Position numbers and translations under genes: made by a program
In this document: positions 38,603 to 48,665 of the stretch, in pieces
How the letters are laid out: each line of letters starts with the position of its first letter
Position numbering within the stretch: position 1 is the stretch's first letter
The notes under the pieces: generated by a model
The model's database searches: none
Told to the model about the DNA's origin: nothing
Seen by the model: the letters and a program-made list of their open reading frames with translations, nothing else
Assembly (NCBI RefSeq): GCF_003660285.1
Contig: NZ_QXQQ01000001.1
Coordinates: forward strand, 62,001 to 126,000
DNA length: 64,000 nt
Source of the DNA: Helicobacter labacensis
GTDB lineage: Bacteria > Campylobacterota > Campylobacteria > Campylobacterales > Helicobacteraceae
Reading direction: 5' to 3'

Positions 38603-39532
38603 ATGTTGAACACGCACCGGGTGTTGCAAGCCCAGATCGCGCTGTTTACGCCCTATTTACAGGGCGGAATCAGCGAGTTGATCAGCAATTACGAAAAGGA
38701 GATTTGGCTTTATAAGAGCGATCATACCCGCCAAAAAATCCTAGAACCTGCTCTTAGCAAAGAGTTTTTAACGCGCTTTTGCGAACAGCTGGCTAGTTAC
38801 TATGGCTTGCCTTTCAACTCCGCCCACCCCATGCTCAACGCCTCCCTGCCTTTTAGCCGTTGCCGTGTGAGTGCCAATCACTTTAGCATCACCACCACCC
38901 AGCAGATCAGCCTGAATATCCGCGTGCCCAGCGCGCACAGTTTTTCCTTGCACAGTTTTAGCTTGGGGGCGCGTTGCGCCTATGGTTATGCGCATTTGCA
39001 AGAGTGGGCGCAAAGCGGGCGCAATATCCTCATTAGTGGGGGCACTGCCAGCGGGAAAACTAGCCTGCTCAACGCGCTATTAGCCTGTATCCCCAAGCAA
39101 ACCCGTTTAGTGAGCGTGGAGGATAGTCAAGAGCTGGATTTAAGCGCGTTTGAAAACGCGGTGGGGTTATTGGTGAGCAAGGCAGAAGAAAATTTGCGCT
39201 ATGAGGACGCGCTGAACATGGCGGTGCGCATGCGCCCTGATCGCCTCATGGTCGGCGAGATAGACACGCGCAACACGCTCTTATTCTTGCGCTTGGGCAA
39301 TACCGGGCATAAAGGCATGCTCTCCACCTTGCATGCCAATAGCGTGGATCAAGTGCTAGAAGCCATCGCGCTGAATTTAGAAATGGGAAGCCAAGCGCGC
39401 CTGCCCTTAAGCGTGGTGGAACGCTATGCCAAAAGCGCGATCGATGTGGTGATCCAAGTGGCTAAGATTAACAACACCCATGTGATCCAAGAAGTCTTGC
39501 TAGCCCAAGACTTGGGCGCAAAACTTGGCTAA
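38603..39532 (+). CDS. VirB11/TrbB-like secretion ATPase, orphan
   Basis: A 309-residue hexameric ATPase of the type IV secretion/GspE superfamily. Walker A GGTASGKTS is at 146-154, the Asp box in LVSVEDSQELDLS, Walker B in RLMVGEID, and the His box in GHKGMLSTLHANS. No other type IV secretion or pilus gene is in this window, so it is an orphan, like the chromosomal VirB11 homologue of H. pylori (HP1421, from memory). Its last 33 bases overlap the end of the convergent aspB. Possible role in DNA uptake or transfer is inference only. Confidence 0.88.
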   Translation: MLNTHRVLQAQIALFTPYLQGGISELISNYEKEIWLYKSDHTRQKILEPALSKEFLTRFCEQLASYYGLPFNSAHPMLNASLPFSRCRVSANHFSITTTQQISLNIRVPSAHSFSLHSFSLGARCAYGYAHLQEWAQSGRNILISGGTASGKTSLLNALLACIPKQTRLVSVEDSQELDLSAFENAVGLLVSKAEENLRYEDALNMAVRMRPDRLMVGEIDTRNTLLFLRLGNTGHKGMLSTLHANSVDQVLEAIALNLEMGSQARLPLSVVERYAKSAIDVVIQVAKINNTHVIQEVLLAQDLGAKLG

Positions 39533-40657
39533 TCTCTGTAAGCCCTGTTGAATCTGCTCCAAAGAACATGCATAGGACATGCGCACAACATTCTCCATAC
39601 CAAAAGCCACCCCGGGCACTAAGGCTACCCCCTGATCCCTTAAGAGATTTTGGCAAAACTCTAAGCTGGGGCTTGGGATGTGAATCCACAGATAAAAAGC
39701 CCCTTGAGGTTTGAGGCAACTAAGCCCCTTGATCGCGTTGATCCCCTCAAAGGCTATATCGCGGCGTTGCTTAAAGGCTAGGCGCATGCGCTCCACATCC
39801 TCATTAGCCACCCCACTAAGCGCGCTCAAAGCCGCGTATTGGGTGATGGAATTGATATTAGAAGTGCTATGGCTTTGCAAAGCGGTCATGTGTTTGAGCA
39901 GAGCTTTATCCTTTGTGCCTAGATAGCCTATGCGCCAACCGGTCATGCTAAAGGCTTTAGAAAGCCCATTAATAGTAATGGTGCGCTCCAACATGCCCGG
40001 GATCGCCCCAAAGGCGTAAAACGCGCCATCATAAACCAGCTTTTCATAAATCTCATCGCTGAGCACAAAGGCGTTAGAAGTGGCGATCACTTGGGCTAGA
40101 GCTTCTAGCTCCTCCTTTGAGTAAACCATGCCCGTAGGATTGGAAGGGCTAGTCAATACAATGATTTTAGTTTGGGGATTGAGCGCACTTTTGAGTTGGG
40201 CGGGGGTGATTTTAAAATCGCTTTCTTGACTGGTGGGCAGAAATACCGCTTTAGCCCCGCTATAGCGCACCAATTCCGGGTAAGTAACCCAATAAGGGGC
40301 TGGGATCACCACCTCATCCCCGGGGCTTAACAAGGCTTGGAAGACATTAAAGAGGCATTGTTTTGCCCCATTGCTCACCATCACCTCATCAGGGTGGTAA
40401 TCTAACTGGTTTTCACTCTGGAATTTCGCGCTCACCTTGGCTAAAAGCTCGGGGATACCCTTAACCGGGGTGTATTTGCTATACCCCTTGTTGATAGCTT
40501 CAATAGCAGCTTGTTTAACACTCTTGGGCGTGTCAAAATCCGGCTCGCCCGCGCTAAAACTTAAAATATCTTTGCCTTGGCTTTTGAGCTCTTGGGCTAG
40601 AGTGGTGATGGCGATGGTTTTAGATTCTTCAATCTGGGTGATTTGGGGGGAATACAT
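39500..40657 (-). CDS. aspB: Aspartate aminotransferase (class I, fold type I)
   Basis: PLP enzyme that interconverts aspartate/oxaloacetate with glutamate. The 385 residues show SAGEPDFDTPKSVKQAA, NGAKQCLFN, LTSPSNPTGMVYSKEEL, LSDEIYEKLVY and the cofactor lysine in NGLSKAFSMTGWRIGYLG. Length and order are normal. The 3' end overlaps the virB11-like gene convergently by 33 bases. Divergent from lpxR across 62 bases. Confidence 0.95.
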   Translation of the reverse strand: MYSPQITQIEESKTIAITTLAQELKSQGKDILSFSAGEPDFDTPKSVKQAAIEAINKGYSKYTPVKGIPELLAKVSAKFQSENQLDYHPDEVMVSNGAKQCLFNVFQALLSPGDEVVIPAPYWVTYPELVRYSGAKAVFLPTSQESDFKITPAQLKSALNPQTKIIVLTSPSNPTGMVYSKEELEALAQVIATSNAFVLSDEIYEKLVYDGAFYAFGAIPGMLERTITINGLSKAFSMTGWRIGYLGTKDKALLKHMTALQSHSTSNINSITQYAALSALSGVANEDVERMRLAFKQRRDIAFEGINAIKGLSCLKPQGAFYLWIHIPSPSLEFCQNLLRDQGVALVPGVAFGMENVVRMSYACSLEQIQQGLQRLAKFCAQVLG

Positions 40658-40706
40658 CGGCTGTCCTTGTGTTTAAGCTAGCTGGCATGTTAGCATGAAA
40701 TTTTGC

Positions 40707-40712
40707 TATAAT
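40707..40712 (+). promoter_or_regulatory. Predicted -10 element of lpxR, compatible with a leaderless mRNA
   Basis: TATAAT preceded by TTTGC ends seven bases before the ATG at 40720; no ribosome site is visible between them. Transcription would begin at or one base before the start codon. Confidence 0.6.
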
Positions 40713-40719
40713 AGAGTTT

Positions 40720-41703
40720 ATGCGTTGTTTGCCCCCCTTGCTCTTGCTATTGTCTGCGCTGGGCGCCTCCTCTCTTAGCCCGCATAAAAAGCAATACATT
40801 GATTTGCTCACAGAGAACGATGGCTACATCAACCCCTACATCGATCGCTACTACACTGCCGGGACGCGCATTGGGTGGGCTAGCAGGGAATATGACTTTA
40901 GCCACTCCAAAATGGCTTGGCTGGATTATTTGAGTTTGCAGATCAAAAAACCCAAGATGAGTCGTTTTACCCTCTATCTCACCCAGAGCATGTTCACCCC
41001 CACTCTAGAACACCGCGCGCTCACCACCCCGGTAAGGGGCGATCACCTCTATGGGGGCTATTTGCGCGCCCAACTAGGTTTATGGCAAAGAAGCGCGCAC
41101 ACTTTGGAGAGCATCGCCATTTCTATGGGGACAACAGGACCGGGCGCGCTAGCGGGCAAAACCCAAGACTTGATCCACACATGGGGGCATGATCCCAAAT
41201 TCTTAGGCTGGGCTAGCCAAATCGCCAATGAATTTATCTTTGAGTTCCACTACACATGGTTACAAAAACTCCCCCTGCTTACAACGCGCTTTTTTAGCAT
41301 GGACATGTTGGCTGGAGTGGGCATGAATCTAGGCAACGCCATCACAGATTTTAAGCTGGGCTCTATGCTACGCTTGGGGTATAATTTAGGCGTGGATTTT
41401 GGACCCAATAAGATCAACACGGGTTTTAGTGGGGGGATGCCTATTAGCGATGCGTTTTCGCTCTACATATTCTTTGGGGCTACAGGGAAGTTCCAACCCC
41501 TAGATGTCTTTGTGCAGGGCAATAGCCCCACCACAAGGGGGATCACCACTCTGCCCTATTTTCTTTACAACGCTGAAATGGGGATCGCCATTGTCTACAA
41601 GGGTTTTAGGTTGTCCTTTAGCGCGATCGATTTGAGCAAGACCTTTAGGGCACAACCGCGCAACCATAATATTGGTAGCATCGAATTGGACATCGCGTTT
41701 TGA
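40720..41703 (+). CDS. lpxR: Lipid A 3'-O-deacylase
   Basis: Outer-membrane beta-barrel hydrolase that removes the 3' acyl chains of lipid A, lowering its endotoxicity. The 327 residues begin with a signal peptide (MRCLPPLLLLLSALGASSLS), followed by the family motif LLTENDGYINP with the catalytic Asn-Asp pair, YYTAGTRIGWAS, and WGHDPKFLGWASQIANE, which holds the catalytic His region. The C-terminal strand ends in Phe. It starts a plus-strand run lpxR, hypothetical, dgkA, gyrA with overlapping junctions. Confidence 0.9.
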   Translation: MRCLPPLLLLLSALGASSLSPHKKQYIDLLTENDGYINPYIDRYYTAGTRIGWASREYDFSHSKMAWLDYLSLQIKKPKMSRFTLYLTQSMFTPTLEHRALTTPVRGDHLYGGYLRAQLGLWQRSAHTLESIAISMGTTGPGALAGKTQDLIHTWGHDPKFLGWASQIANEFIFEFHYTWLQKLPLLTTRFFSMDMLAGVGMNLGNAITDFKLGSMLRLGYNLGVDFGPNKINTGFSGGMPISDAFSLYIFFGATGKFQPLDVFVQGNSPTTRGITTLPYFLYNAEMGIAIVYKGFRLSFSAIDLSKTFRAQPRNHNIGSIELDIAF

Positions 41704-42539
41704 GACGGTTTTTGCGTGTTTTTCTCATTGTAGGGGCTTTGTTGGCAGTGGCTTTACTAGGCGTGGGCTTGAAATTAAGCCATGACATCAAAAAGACCTT
41801 GCAAGAGAGTTTAAACCACCTAGCCCCCCATATCCACACCGCACCCTTTACATGCACGGGCTTTAAGCGCATTAAATGCGTGAGCGCAGGGGTGCAAAAG
41901 CCTAGCTTGGGTCCCATTGTGGTGCGTTTAATTGAAGTGAAATCCCATGGTCTGCAATTCCAGTTAGATATAGAACACATCCACAGCGCGCGCACCTACG
42001 CCCCCACCAGCGCGCGCTGCAAGATTTATCTTCAGCTCCAAGATCAGGTGCTCAACACACAAAGCCAATGCCAAGCCCCCGGGAATATACACTATACTTT
42101 GGGTGCAAAGGCGCGCCTCAAAGACCCTAAAAAGCCCCTCAATCTCAAAGCCCTGTTACAAACCAATGATCTCAAATCCCTGCAAGCGCATGTAGAAACC
42201 CTCGATGTGGACTTAAAAAGCAAGGATTTTAAGGCTATCTTACTGCCTCTCTTGCAAGAATCCGGCGATCTCAAAGACCCTAAGGATTATGACAAGGCTC
42301 TAGCCCAGATTCAAAAATCTTTTCAGGGTGTGGTAGTTGTGGGCTTGATGGTAGCGGGTTTGCAAGAAGAAGTTATGCACGCCCAAGAGTTGATCAAAGC
42401 CTTTAACGCCTTTGCTACCAATAAGAGCGATCATTTTGGCTTTACTCTACACAATAAGGATTCTGCCTTTAAACCCCTAGAAGCCTTCAATAGCCCATGG
42501 GAATTTCTCCCCCACTTGAGCCTAAAAGTGCATCCATGA
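41700..42539 (+). CDS. Conserved hypothetical membrane-anchored protein
   Basis: A 279-residue protein with one N-terminal membrane anchor (residues about 5-25) and a large soluble part, probably periplasmic. The likely start is TTG 41700, overlapping the lpxR TGA as TTGA; no ribosome site is obvious, suggesting translational coupling. The soluble part has three cysteine pairs (FTCTGFKRIKC and later) and a helical Gln/Leu-rich second half. No enzyme motif recognised. H. pylori has a similar gene before dgkA (HP0699, from memory). It overlaps dgkA by four bases. Confidence 0.7.
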   Translation: MRRFLRVFLIVGALLAVALLGVGLKLSHDIKKTLQESLNHLAPHIHTAPFTCTGFKRIKCVSAGVQKPSLGPIVVRLIEVKSHGLQFQLDIEHIHSARTYAPTSARCKIYLQLQDQVLNTQSQCQAPGNIHYTLGAKARLKDPKKPLNLKALLQTNDLKSLQAHVETLDVDLKSKDFKAILLPLLQESGDLKDPKDYDKALAQIQKSFQGVVVVGLMVAGLQEEVMHAQELIKAFNAFATNKSDHFGFTLHNKDSAFKPLEAFNSPWEFLPHLSLKVHP

Positions 42540-42874
42540 AGCGCATTTTACAGGCATGGCTTTACTCAAAGGCAGGGCTAAAGGCAGCTTTTCACGACGA
42601 GCCAGCGTTTAAACAAGTCGTCTTATTAGCCCTTTTGGGGCTTGTGGGGGCGTGTTTTGTGGCGCACAGCTTTAGCCAATTTGCGCTCTTAGTTTTGCCC
42701 GGGGTGCTGTGCGTGGTGGTTGAATTACTCAATAGTGCCATTGAAAACGCGGTGGATTTTACTGGCACCCACCAACACCCTCTAGCCAAAAAGGCAAAGG
42801 ACATGGGCAGTGCCGCCCAGCTTGTCGCGCTTGGCTTTTTTGCGCTCGTGTGGGGGGCTTATTTTGTATTCTAG
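42536..42874 (+). CDS. dgkA: Diacylglycerol kinase
   Basis: Small trimeric inner-membrane kinase that recycles diacylglycerol to phosphatidic acid. The 112 residues have three membrane helices and the family motif [13 protein letters not shown], with the catalytic Glu, plus AAFHDEPAF at the N-terminal amphipathic helix and [12 protein letters not shown] 42536 overlaps the previous TGA. A longer upstream frame exists but adds only non-conserved residues. Confidence 0.93.
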   Translation: MKRILQAWLYSKAGLKAAFHDEPAFKQVVLLALLGLVGACFVAHSFSQFALLVLPGVLCVVVELLNSAIENAVDFTGTHQHPLAKKAKDMGSAAQLVALGFFALVWGAYFVF

Positions 42875-42882
42875 GAGAAGTT

Positions 42883-45303
42883 TTGCAACCCAAGATTGAA
42901 GATATCCGCATTGAAGAATCCCTAAAAGAGAGTTATTTAGACTACTCCATGAGCGTGATTGTGGGGCGCGCTTTGCCTGATGCTAGAGATGGGCTAAAGC
43001 CGGTGCACCGCCGGATTTTATACGCCATGCACGAGCTGGGCTTAGGAGCTAAAGTGCCCTATAAAAAGAGTGCGCGCATTGTGGGGGATGTGATTGGGAA
43101 ATACCACCCCCATGGAGATAGCGCGGTGTATGAAGCTTTAGTGCGCATGGCTCAGGATTTTTCTATGCGCTTGCCCTTAGTGGATGGGCAGGGCAATTTT
43201 GGCTCAATTGATGGGGATAATGCCGCTGCGATGCGCTACACTGAGGCGCGCATGGCAGCCCCTAGTGAGGAACTTTTAAAAGATTTAGATAAAGATACGA
43301 TTGACTTTGTCTCTAATTATGATAGCACACTCAAAGAACCCGACATTTTGCCCAGCCGTCTGCCTAATTTGCTCATCAATGGCTCTAGTGGAATCGCCGT
43401 AGGCATGGCAACTTCCATCCCCCCGCACCGCCCCGATGAAATTATAGACGCGCTCATCTGCGTGCTAGAAAACCCTCAAGCCCAGTTGATAGACCTGATA
43501 GACATCGTGCAAGGACCAGATTTCCCCACAGGAGGGGTGGTCTGTGGCAAGGCGGGGATTTTAGAGGCTTACAATACAGGGCGCGGACGCATTAAGGTGC
43601 GCGCTAAGAGTCGGGTGGAAAAACACAATAACCGCGAGACTATCATCATTGAGGAGATTCCCTACCAGATCAACAAGGCGCGTTTAGTGGAGCAAATTAG
43701 CGATCTAGCGCGTGATAAGGCAGTGGAGGGCATTGCAGAGGTTAGAGATGAATCTGATAGAGAGGGGGTGCGCGTGGTGATCGAGCTGAAAAAAGACGCG
43801 TATTCTGAGATTGTGCTCAATCATCTTTACAAATCTAGCAATATGGAGATCACCTTTAGCATTATCTTGCTAGCCATTTACAATAAAGAGCCGCGTATTT
43901 TCAATCTCTTAGAGTTGCTTAAACTCTTTTTAGTGCACCGCAAAAGCGTGGTGATTCGGCGCACTATTCACGAATTGCAAAAGGCTAAGGCGCGCGCGCA
44001 TATCCTAGAGGGGCTAAAGGTCGCTTTGCAACACAGCGAGGCGGTGATCACTTTGATTAAGGGGAGTGCGGACGCGCAGGGGGCTAAGGACATGCTCATG
44101 CAAACCCACCATCTAAGCGAGGAGCAAAGTAAAGCGATCTTAGATATGCGCTTGCAACGCCTCACGGGGTTAGAGCAAGAAAAAATCCAACAAGAACACA
44201 CCCAATTACTAGAAAAGATCGCGCTCTTAGAGGGGATTTTACAAAGTGCAGACAAGCTCAACGCCTTGATCAAAGAGGAGCTTTTGGAGGTCAAAGAGAA
44301 GTTCAGCACCCCGCGCAAAACCCAGATTGAGGAGGATTATGAGGGGATTGGCATTGAGGACTTGATCCCCCATGAAGACATGGTCGTAACCATGAGCCAT
44401 AAGGGCTATGTCAAACGCGTGCCTTTAAAGGTCTATGAGCAACAAAGGCGCGGAGGCAAGGGCAAGATGTCGGGCAACACCCATGAGGACGACTTCATCG
44501 AGTCTTTCTTCATCGCTAGCACCCATGATACCATTTTATTCATCACCAACACCGGGCAACTCTATTGGCTCAAGGTGTATAAAATCCCAGAAATGGGGCG
44601 GGGTGCAATTGGGCGCGCGCTGGTCAATTTGATAGACTTGCAGCCCGGGGAGAGCATTAAAGCCACTATCCCCACTAAGGATTTTGATGCGGATAAATCT
44701 TTGGTATTTTTCACTAAAAATGGGATGGTCAAACGCACCGCATTAAACGCTTTTGGGCGCACGCGTGGTGGGGTGCGCGCCATTGTGCTTGATGAAGATG
44801 ATTCGCTAGTAACGGCTAAGATCATCGATTCTAGTGTGCAAGAACTCTTTATGGCAAGCTCTAGGGGGATGTGTATTCGCTTTGGCGTGGAGGGTGTGCG
44901 CGAAATGGGGCGCGCGGCTAGGGGGGTTAGGGGTATGCGCCTAAGAGAGGGAGATGAGGTCATTGGGGCGGGGGGGGTTAGCTCTGATGAACAGAGATTG
45001 CTGAGTGTGAGCTCTAAGGGCATAGGCAAACAAACCCTAGCGGGGGCTTATCGCTATGTGGGGCGGGGTGGGCTAGGCGTGATTGGGATGAAAATCACGC
45101 CCAAAACGGGTAATTTGGTGGGGATTGTGAGCGTGGATGAGGGGCAGGATTTGATGTTGCTTACTAAAAGTGGGAAAATGATTCGCATGCCTATGGAGAG
45201 TATCCATGAAATGGGACGCTATGCCAGCGGAGTGAAGTTAGTGAATGTGCAAAGCGATGAGGTGGTCTATGCGAGCACCTGCCCTAAAGAAGAGAGTGAG
45301 TAA
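42883..45303 (+). CDS. gyrA: DNA gyrase subunit A
   Basis: Breakage-reunion subunit of gyrase, 806 residues. The TTG start at 42883 is chosen because AGGAGAAG sits 2-9 bases upstream and the frame then begins [17 protein letters not shown], matching H. pylori GyrA; earlier codons lie inside dgkA. The catalytic tyrosine is Tyr120 ([10 protein letters not shown]). The quinolone-resistance region reads [14 protein letters not shown] with Ser80 and Glu84, where H. pylori usually has Asn and Asp. The GyrA-box-like segment is QQRRGGKGK, and six C-terminal blades follow. A G8 run lies at 44970-44977. Confidence 0.97.
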   Translation: MQPKIEDIRIEESLKESYLDYSMSVIVGRALPDARDGLKPVHRRILYAMHELGLGAKVPYKKSARIVGDVIGKYHPHGDSAVYEALVRMAQDFSMRLPLVDGQGNFGSIDGDNAAAMRYTEARMAAPSEELLKDLDKDTIDFVSNYDSTLKEPDILPSRLPNLLINGSSGIAVGMATSIPPHRPDEIIDALICVLENPQAQLIDLIDIVQGPDFPTGGVVCGKAGILEAYNTGRGRIKVRAKSRVEKHNNRETIIIEEIPYQINKARLVEQISDLARDKAVEGIAEVRDESDREGVRVVIELKKDAYSEIVLNHLYKSSNMEITFSIILLAIYNKEPRIFNLLELLKLFLVHRKSVVIRRTIHELQKAKARAHILEGLKVALQHSEAVITLIKGSADAQGAKDMLMQTHHLSEEQSKAILDMRLQRLTGLEQEKIQQEHTQLLEKIALLEGILQSADKLNALIKEELLEVKEKFSTPRKTQIEEDYEGIGIEDLIPHEDMVVTMSHKGYVKRVPLKVYEQQRRGGKGKMSGNTHEDDFIESFFIASTHDTILFITNTGQLYWLKVYKIPEMGRGAIGRALVNLIDLQPGESIKATIPTKDFDADKSLVFFTKNGMVKRTALNAFGRTRGGVRAIVLDEDDSLVTAKIIDSSVQELFMASSRGMCIRFGVEGVREMGRAARGVRGMRLREGDEVIGAGGVSSDEQRLLSVSSKGIGKQTLAGAYRYVGRGGLGVIGMKITPKTGNLVGIVSVDEGQDLMLLTKSGKMIRMPMESIHEMGRYASGVKLVNVQSDEVVYASTCPKEESE

Positions 45304-45700
45304 AGCTTTTCTCTTGCTGTGTTTGGTAGGGCTTTTGCACGCACAAGAGTTTGTGATCTCTTATGCCATGCAGGTGCAAAATGGGATTGCTAAACGCCAA
45401 GCCTTTGGGATCGCCCGCGCGCTAAAAACCCATGCTAACAAGACGCATTACACATGTGAAATCCCGGTCCATGAACCCAAACTCCCCCCCAAACAAGAGC
45501 CTTTTTTGCTAGATATTTTGTTGAAAAGTTACCAAGATGAGGTGGTGGATTGTCTGTATCAAGGCGAAGTGCGCATTGAAAGCAGTGGCTTTAATACAAA
45601 TTCTCAAAACCAAAACCACGCCACTTTACGCATGGTCGCCCCCGCTAATGTGCGCTTGGAGGGGGGGTTATTGGTGTTAGAAGTTTATCAAAGGAGATAG
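45269..45700 (+). CDS. Small exported hypothetical protein
   Basis: About 143 residues, overlapping the end of gyrA. Start taken at ATG 45269 (GAGGTGG upstream), giving a signal peptide with basic n-region RAPALKKR and core [13 protein letters not shown], cleaved before QEF; a GTG at 45296 is an alternative. The mature part has two cysteines (YTCEIP and VDCLYQ) likely to form a disulfide and ends VLEVYQRR. Function unknown. The order gyrA, this gene, flgR is the same in H. pylori (HP0701 to HP0703, from memory). Confidence 0.72.
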   Translation: MRAPALKKRVSKAFLLLCLVGLLHAQEFVISYAMQVQNGIAKRQAFGIARALKTHANKTHYTCEIPVHEPKLPPKQEPFLLDILLKSYQDEVVDCLYQGEVRIESSGFNTNSQNQNHATLRMVAPANVRLEGGLLVLEVYQRR

Positions 45701-45701
45701 C

Positions 45702-46841
45702 ATGAAAATTGCCATTGTAGAAGATGACATCAACATGCGCAAAAGTTTAGAACTCTTTTTTAGCGATCAGGAGGATTTGGAGGTGGTCGCCTTTAAAAGC
45801 CCCAAAGACGCGCTCAAAGCCCTAGATGAGAGTTTTGAGCTCATCATTACCGATATTAACATGCCCCAAATGGACGGGCTGGAGTTTTTACGCAAATTAG
45901 AGGGGCGTTATGAAGCCATTGTGATCACAGGCAATGCCACGCTCAACAAAGCCATCGAATCCATTCGCTTGGGGGTCAAAGACTTTTTTCAAAAGCCCTT
46001 TAAGCCTGAATTGCTCTTAGAGTCCATTTATCGTAGTAAAAAGGTGTTAGAGTTTCACAAAGTCCATCCGGTCAATAAGGCGTGTAAAAAAGAGTTTTTC
46101 ATCGCCACTTCACCAGCCCTAGAGGAGGTACAAAAACAAGCCCTCAAGGCGGCAGCCACGGATGCGAGCGTGTTTTTACAAGGTCCTAGTGGGGTGGGTA
46201 AGGAAGTTTTTGCCCACTTTATCCATGAGCACTCTAAGCGCAAGGGAGCACCCTTTGTGGCGATTAACATGGCAGCTATCCCGGAGCATTTGCTAGAATC
46301 CGAGCTTTTTGGCTATGAAAAGGGGGCATTCACGGACGCTACGAGTGCTAAGGCGGGCTTGTTTGAGAGCGCGCACAAGGGGAGTGTGTTTTTAGATGAA
46401 ATTAGCGAAATGCCCTTGAAATTGCAAAGCAAACTTTTAAGGGCGATCCAAGAAAAGGAGATCGTAAGACTTGGTAGCCACAAACCTATTAAAATTGATG
46501 TGCGCTTCATCGCCGCGACCAATACCAATATCCAAGAAAAAATCCAAGCCAAAGAGTTTAGAGAGGATTTATTTTTTAGATTACACACCATCCCGCTTAA
46601 AATCCCCCCCCTAAGAGAGCGCAAGGAGGAGATTTTACCTTTAGCGCAGTGGAAATTACAAGAAGTGCTGTGCGCCTATGATTTGGGGGCAAAGAGTTTT
46701 AGCGATCAAGCCAAAGAGTGCATGCTCAATTACACATGGCATGGGAATATTAGGGAACTACTTTCTGTGGTAGAGCGCGCGGCGATTTTGAGCGAGGGGG
46801 CGCAAATTAGTGAAAAAGATTTATTTTTAGAGAGAAGTTAG
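45702..46841 (+). CDS. flgR: Flagellar sigma-54 response regulator FlgR
   Basis: NtrC-family activator for class 2 flagellar genes, 379 residues. Receiver domain with phospho-acceptor Asp51 (TDINMPQMDG); AAA+ domain with Walker A GPSGVGKEV, GAFTDA in place of the usual GAFTGA sigma-54 loop, Walker B VFLDEISEMP and an arginine-finger region FREDLFFRL. It ends at LFLERS right after the AAA+ domain, with no helix-turn-helix, as in H. pylori FlgR, which activates without binding enhancer DNA. AAAGGAG precedes the ATG. A C8 run at 46604-46611 encodes IPPL. Confidence 0.94.
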   Translation: MKIAIVEDDINMRKSLELFFSDQEDLEVVAFKSPKDALKALDESFELIITDINMPQMDGLEFLRKLEGRYEAIVITGNATLNKAIESIRLGVKDFFQKPFKPELLLESIYRSKKVLEFHKVHPVNKACKKEFFIATSPALEEVQKQALKAAATDASVFLQGPSGVGKEVFAHFIHEHSKRKGAPFVAINMAAIPEHLLESELFGYEKGAFTDATSAKAGLFESAHKGSVFLDEISEMPLKLQSKLLRAIQEKEIVRLGSHKPIKIDVRFIAATNTNIQEKIQAKEFREDLFFRLHTIPLKIPPLRERKEEILPLAQWKLQEVLCAYDLGAKSFSDQAKECMLNYTWHGNIRELLSVVERAAILSEGAQISEKDLFLERS

Positions 46842-46881
46842 CTTTTCTGTGTTAAGTTTGAATCTTTTTAAGGAGTGTAAT

Positions 46882-47730
46882 ATGGAGTCTGTCATTTTAA
46901 ACAACCAAGTGAAAATGCCACTTTTAGGGCTTGGGGTGTTTCAAATCCCAGATAGTGAGTGTGAAAAGGTGGTGTTGGAGGCGATAGAAATGGGTTATCG
47001 CCTGTTTGACACCGCACAGATGTATGGCAATGAGGCAGGGCTAGGGCGTGCGCTCAAAAAAACTAGCGTGCCAAGAGAGGAGCTCTTCATCACCACTAAG
47101 GTGTGGTTTAGCAACGCCGGGGAGCAAAAAGCTAAAGCCTCTGTAGAAAAATCGCTAGCTAAAATGCAGTTAGATCATTTGGATTTAGTCTTAGTGCATC
47201 AGCCTTTTAATGATTATTATGGCACTTATCGTGCCCTAGAAACCCTACACAAAGAGGGCAAAATCCGCGCTATTGGGGTGAGCAATTTTTACCCCGATCG
47301 CTTGGCAGATTTGATCGCTTTTAATGAAATCCCTCCAGCTATCAATCAAATTGAGATCAATCCCTTTTTTCAAAGACACCCAGAGCAAGAGTTTATGCAA
47401 AAACACCAAGTCCAGCCCCAAGCGTGGTCGCCCTTTGCGCAGGGCAAAAGCGGCATTTTTAAACACCCCATTTTGCAACAAATCGCCAAAAAACACCACA
47501 AAACCCCCGCGCAAGTGATTTTAAGATGGCTACTTCAGCGCCAAATCTCTGTGGTGTTTAAATCCGCCAAAAAAGAGCGCATTGTAGAAAATGGGCAAAT
47601 TTTTGACTTTCGCCTAGATAGCGAGGATTTAGCCCAAATCGCCACTATAGATACAAGGCAGAGCGTGTTTTTTGACCACAGAGAACCCAAGGGGCTAGAA
47701 TATTTAAGGACCATCCCTTTTAATTCTTAA
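46882..47730 (+). CDS. Aldo/keto reductase
   Basis: NADPH-dependent carbonyl reductase of the 2,5-diketogluconate-reductase-like branch, 282 residues. The catalytic tetrad is visible: Asp in YRLFDTAQ, Tyr in QMYGNEAGLG, Lys in FITTKVW and His in LVLVHQP. The cofactor motifs GVSNFYPDRL and VFKSAKKERIVEN are present. ATG 46882 is preceded by AAGGAG; an upstream in-frame start lacks a ribosome site. It is followed by cysK 11 bases later, perhaps as one operon; the physiological substrate is unknown. Confidence 0.88.
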   Translation: MESVILNNQVKMPLLGLGVFQIPDSECEKVVLEAIEMGYRLFDTAQMYGNEAGLGRALKKTSVPREELFITTKVWFSNAGEQKAKASVEKSLAKMQLDHLDLVLVHQPFNDYYGTYRALETLHKEGKIRAIGVSNFYPDRLADLIAFNEIPPAINQIEINPFFQRHPEQEFMQKHQVQPQAWSPFAQGKSGIFKHPILQQIAKKHHKTPAQVILRWLLQRQISVVFKSAKKERIVENGQIFDFRLDSEDLAQIATIDTRQSVFFDHREPKGLEYLRTIPFNS

Positions 47731-47741
47731 GAAAGGACCAT

Positions 47742-48665
47742 ATGATTTATCACAACGCTTTAGAACTCATCGGGCACACACCCGTTTTAAAAACCAACCA
47801 CCTGCTAGAAGACAAAGACGCGGCATTGTATGTCAAGCTAGAGAAGTTTAACCCGGGCGGAAGTGTCAAAGATCGTGCCGCTTTAGGGATGATCGAGCAG
47901 GCAGAAAAGGACGGGCGACTGACTAAGGGGATGACTATTGTTGAGCCCACCAGTGGCAATACCGGGATCGCCCTAGCTTTAATGGGGCTACTCAAGGGCT
48001 ATAAGGTGATCATTGTGATGCCAGAAACTATGAGCGTGGAGCGCAGAGAGTTAATTAAGGCTTATGGGGCGGAGTTGATTTTAACTGAGGGGGCTAAGGG
48101 CACTAAGGGGGCGATTGATAAAGCCTTAGAGCTAGGGCAACAAGAGGGGTATTTTATCCCCCAACAATTTGAAAATCCGGCAAACCCCCAAAAACACTAC
48201 GACACAACCGCGCAGGAGATTTTAAAGGATTTACCCCATGTAGATGCGCTCGTGTTGGGTGTGGGCACGGGGGGCACGATTGCAGGCGTGGGGCGCAAAT
48301 TCAAAGAACAAAACCACCCGGCTAAAATCATCGCTATAGAACCCGCCCAGTCGCCCATTTTGAGCGGGGGCACGCACAGCCCGCACAAGATTCAAGGCAT
48401 TGGGGTGGGCTTTGTGCCGGGCAATTATGATAAAAGCGTGGTGGATGGGGTGATTGCCGTAGATGAAAAAGATGCCGCCCAAATGGCAAAACTCTTTGGA
48501 GAAAAAGAGGGGATTTTAGTGGGCATCTCTTCGGGGGCAGCCATTTTTGCCGGGGTGCAGGTGGCTAGAGAACTAGGCAAGGGCAAGTCTGTGCTAGCTC
48601 TTGCCCCAGATGGGGGAGAAAAATACATCTCCACCGGACTCTATGATGATGGATCTAAACTATAG
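47742..48665 (+). CDS. cysK: Cysteine synthase (O-acetylserine sulfhydrylase)
   Basis: PLP enzyme that makes cysteine from O-acetylserine and sulfide. The 307 residues contain the cofactor lysine in [12 protein letters not shown], the substrate loop [24 protein letters not shown] for phosphate binding and the C-terminal [19 protein letters not shown] before ATG 47742. It overlaps cysE, so both steps from serine to cysteine are encoded together, next to selD. OASS can also accept selenide, which is worth noting beside a selenium gene but proves nothing. Confidence 0.94.
   Translation: MIYHNALELIGHTPVLKTNHLLEDKDAALYVKLEKFNPGGSVKDRAALGMIEQAEKDGRLTKGMTIVEPTSGNTGIALALMGLLKGYKVIIVMPETMSVERRELIKAYGAELILTEGAKGTKGAIDKALELGQQEGYFIPQQFENPANPQKHYDTTAQEILKDLPHVDALVLGVGTGGTIAGVGRKFKEQNHPAKIIAIEPAQSPILSGGTHSPHKIQGIGVGFVPGNYDKSVVDGVIAVDEKDAAQMAKLFGEKEGILVGISSGAAIFAGVQVARELGKGKSVLALAPDGGEKYISTGLYDDGSKL

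Noticed and set aside
46310..46345. GAFTDA instead of GAFTGA in FlgR as a loss-of-function change
   Set aside because: The rest of the AAA+ domain is intact and the variant may be normal for this lineage; not enough to call it inactive.
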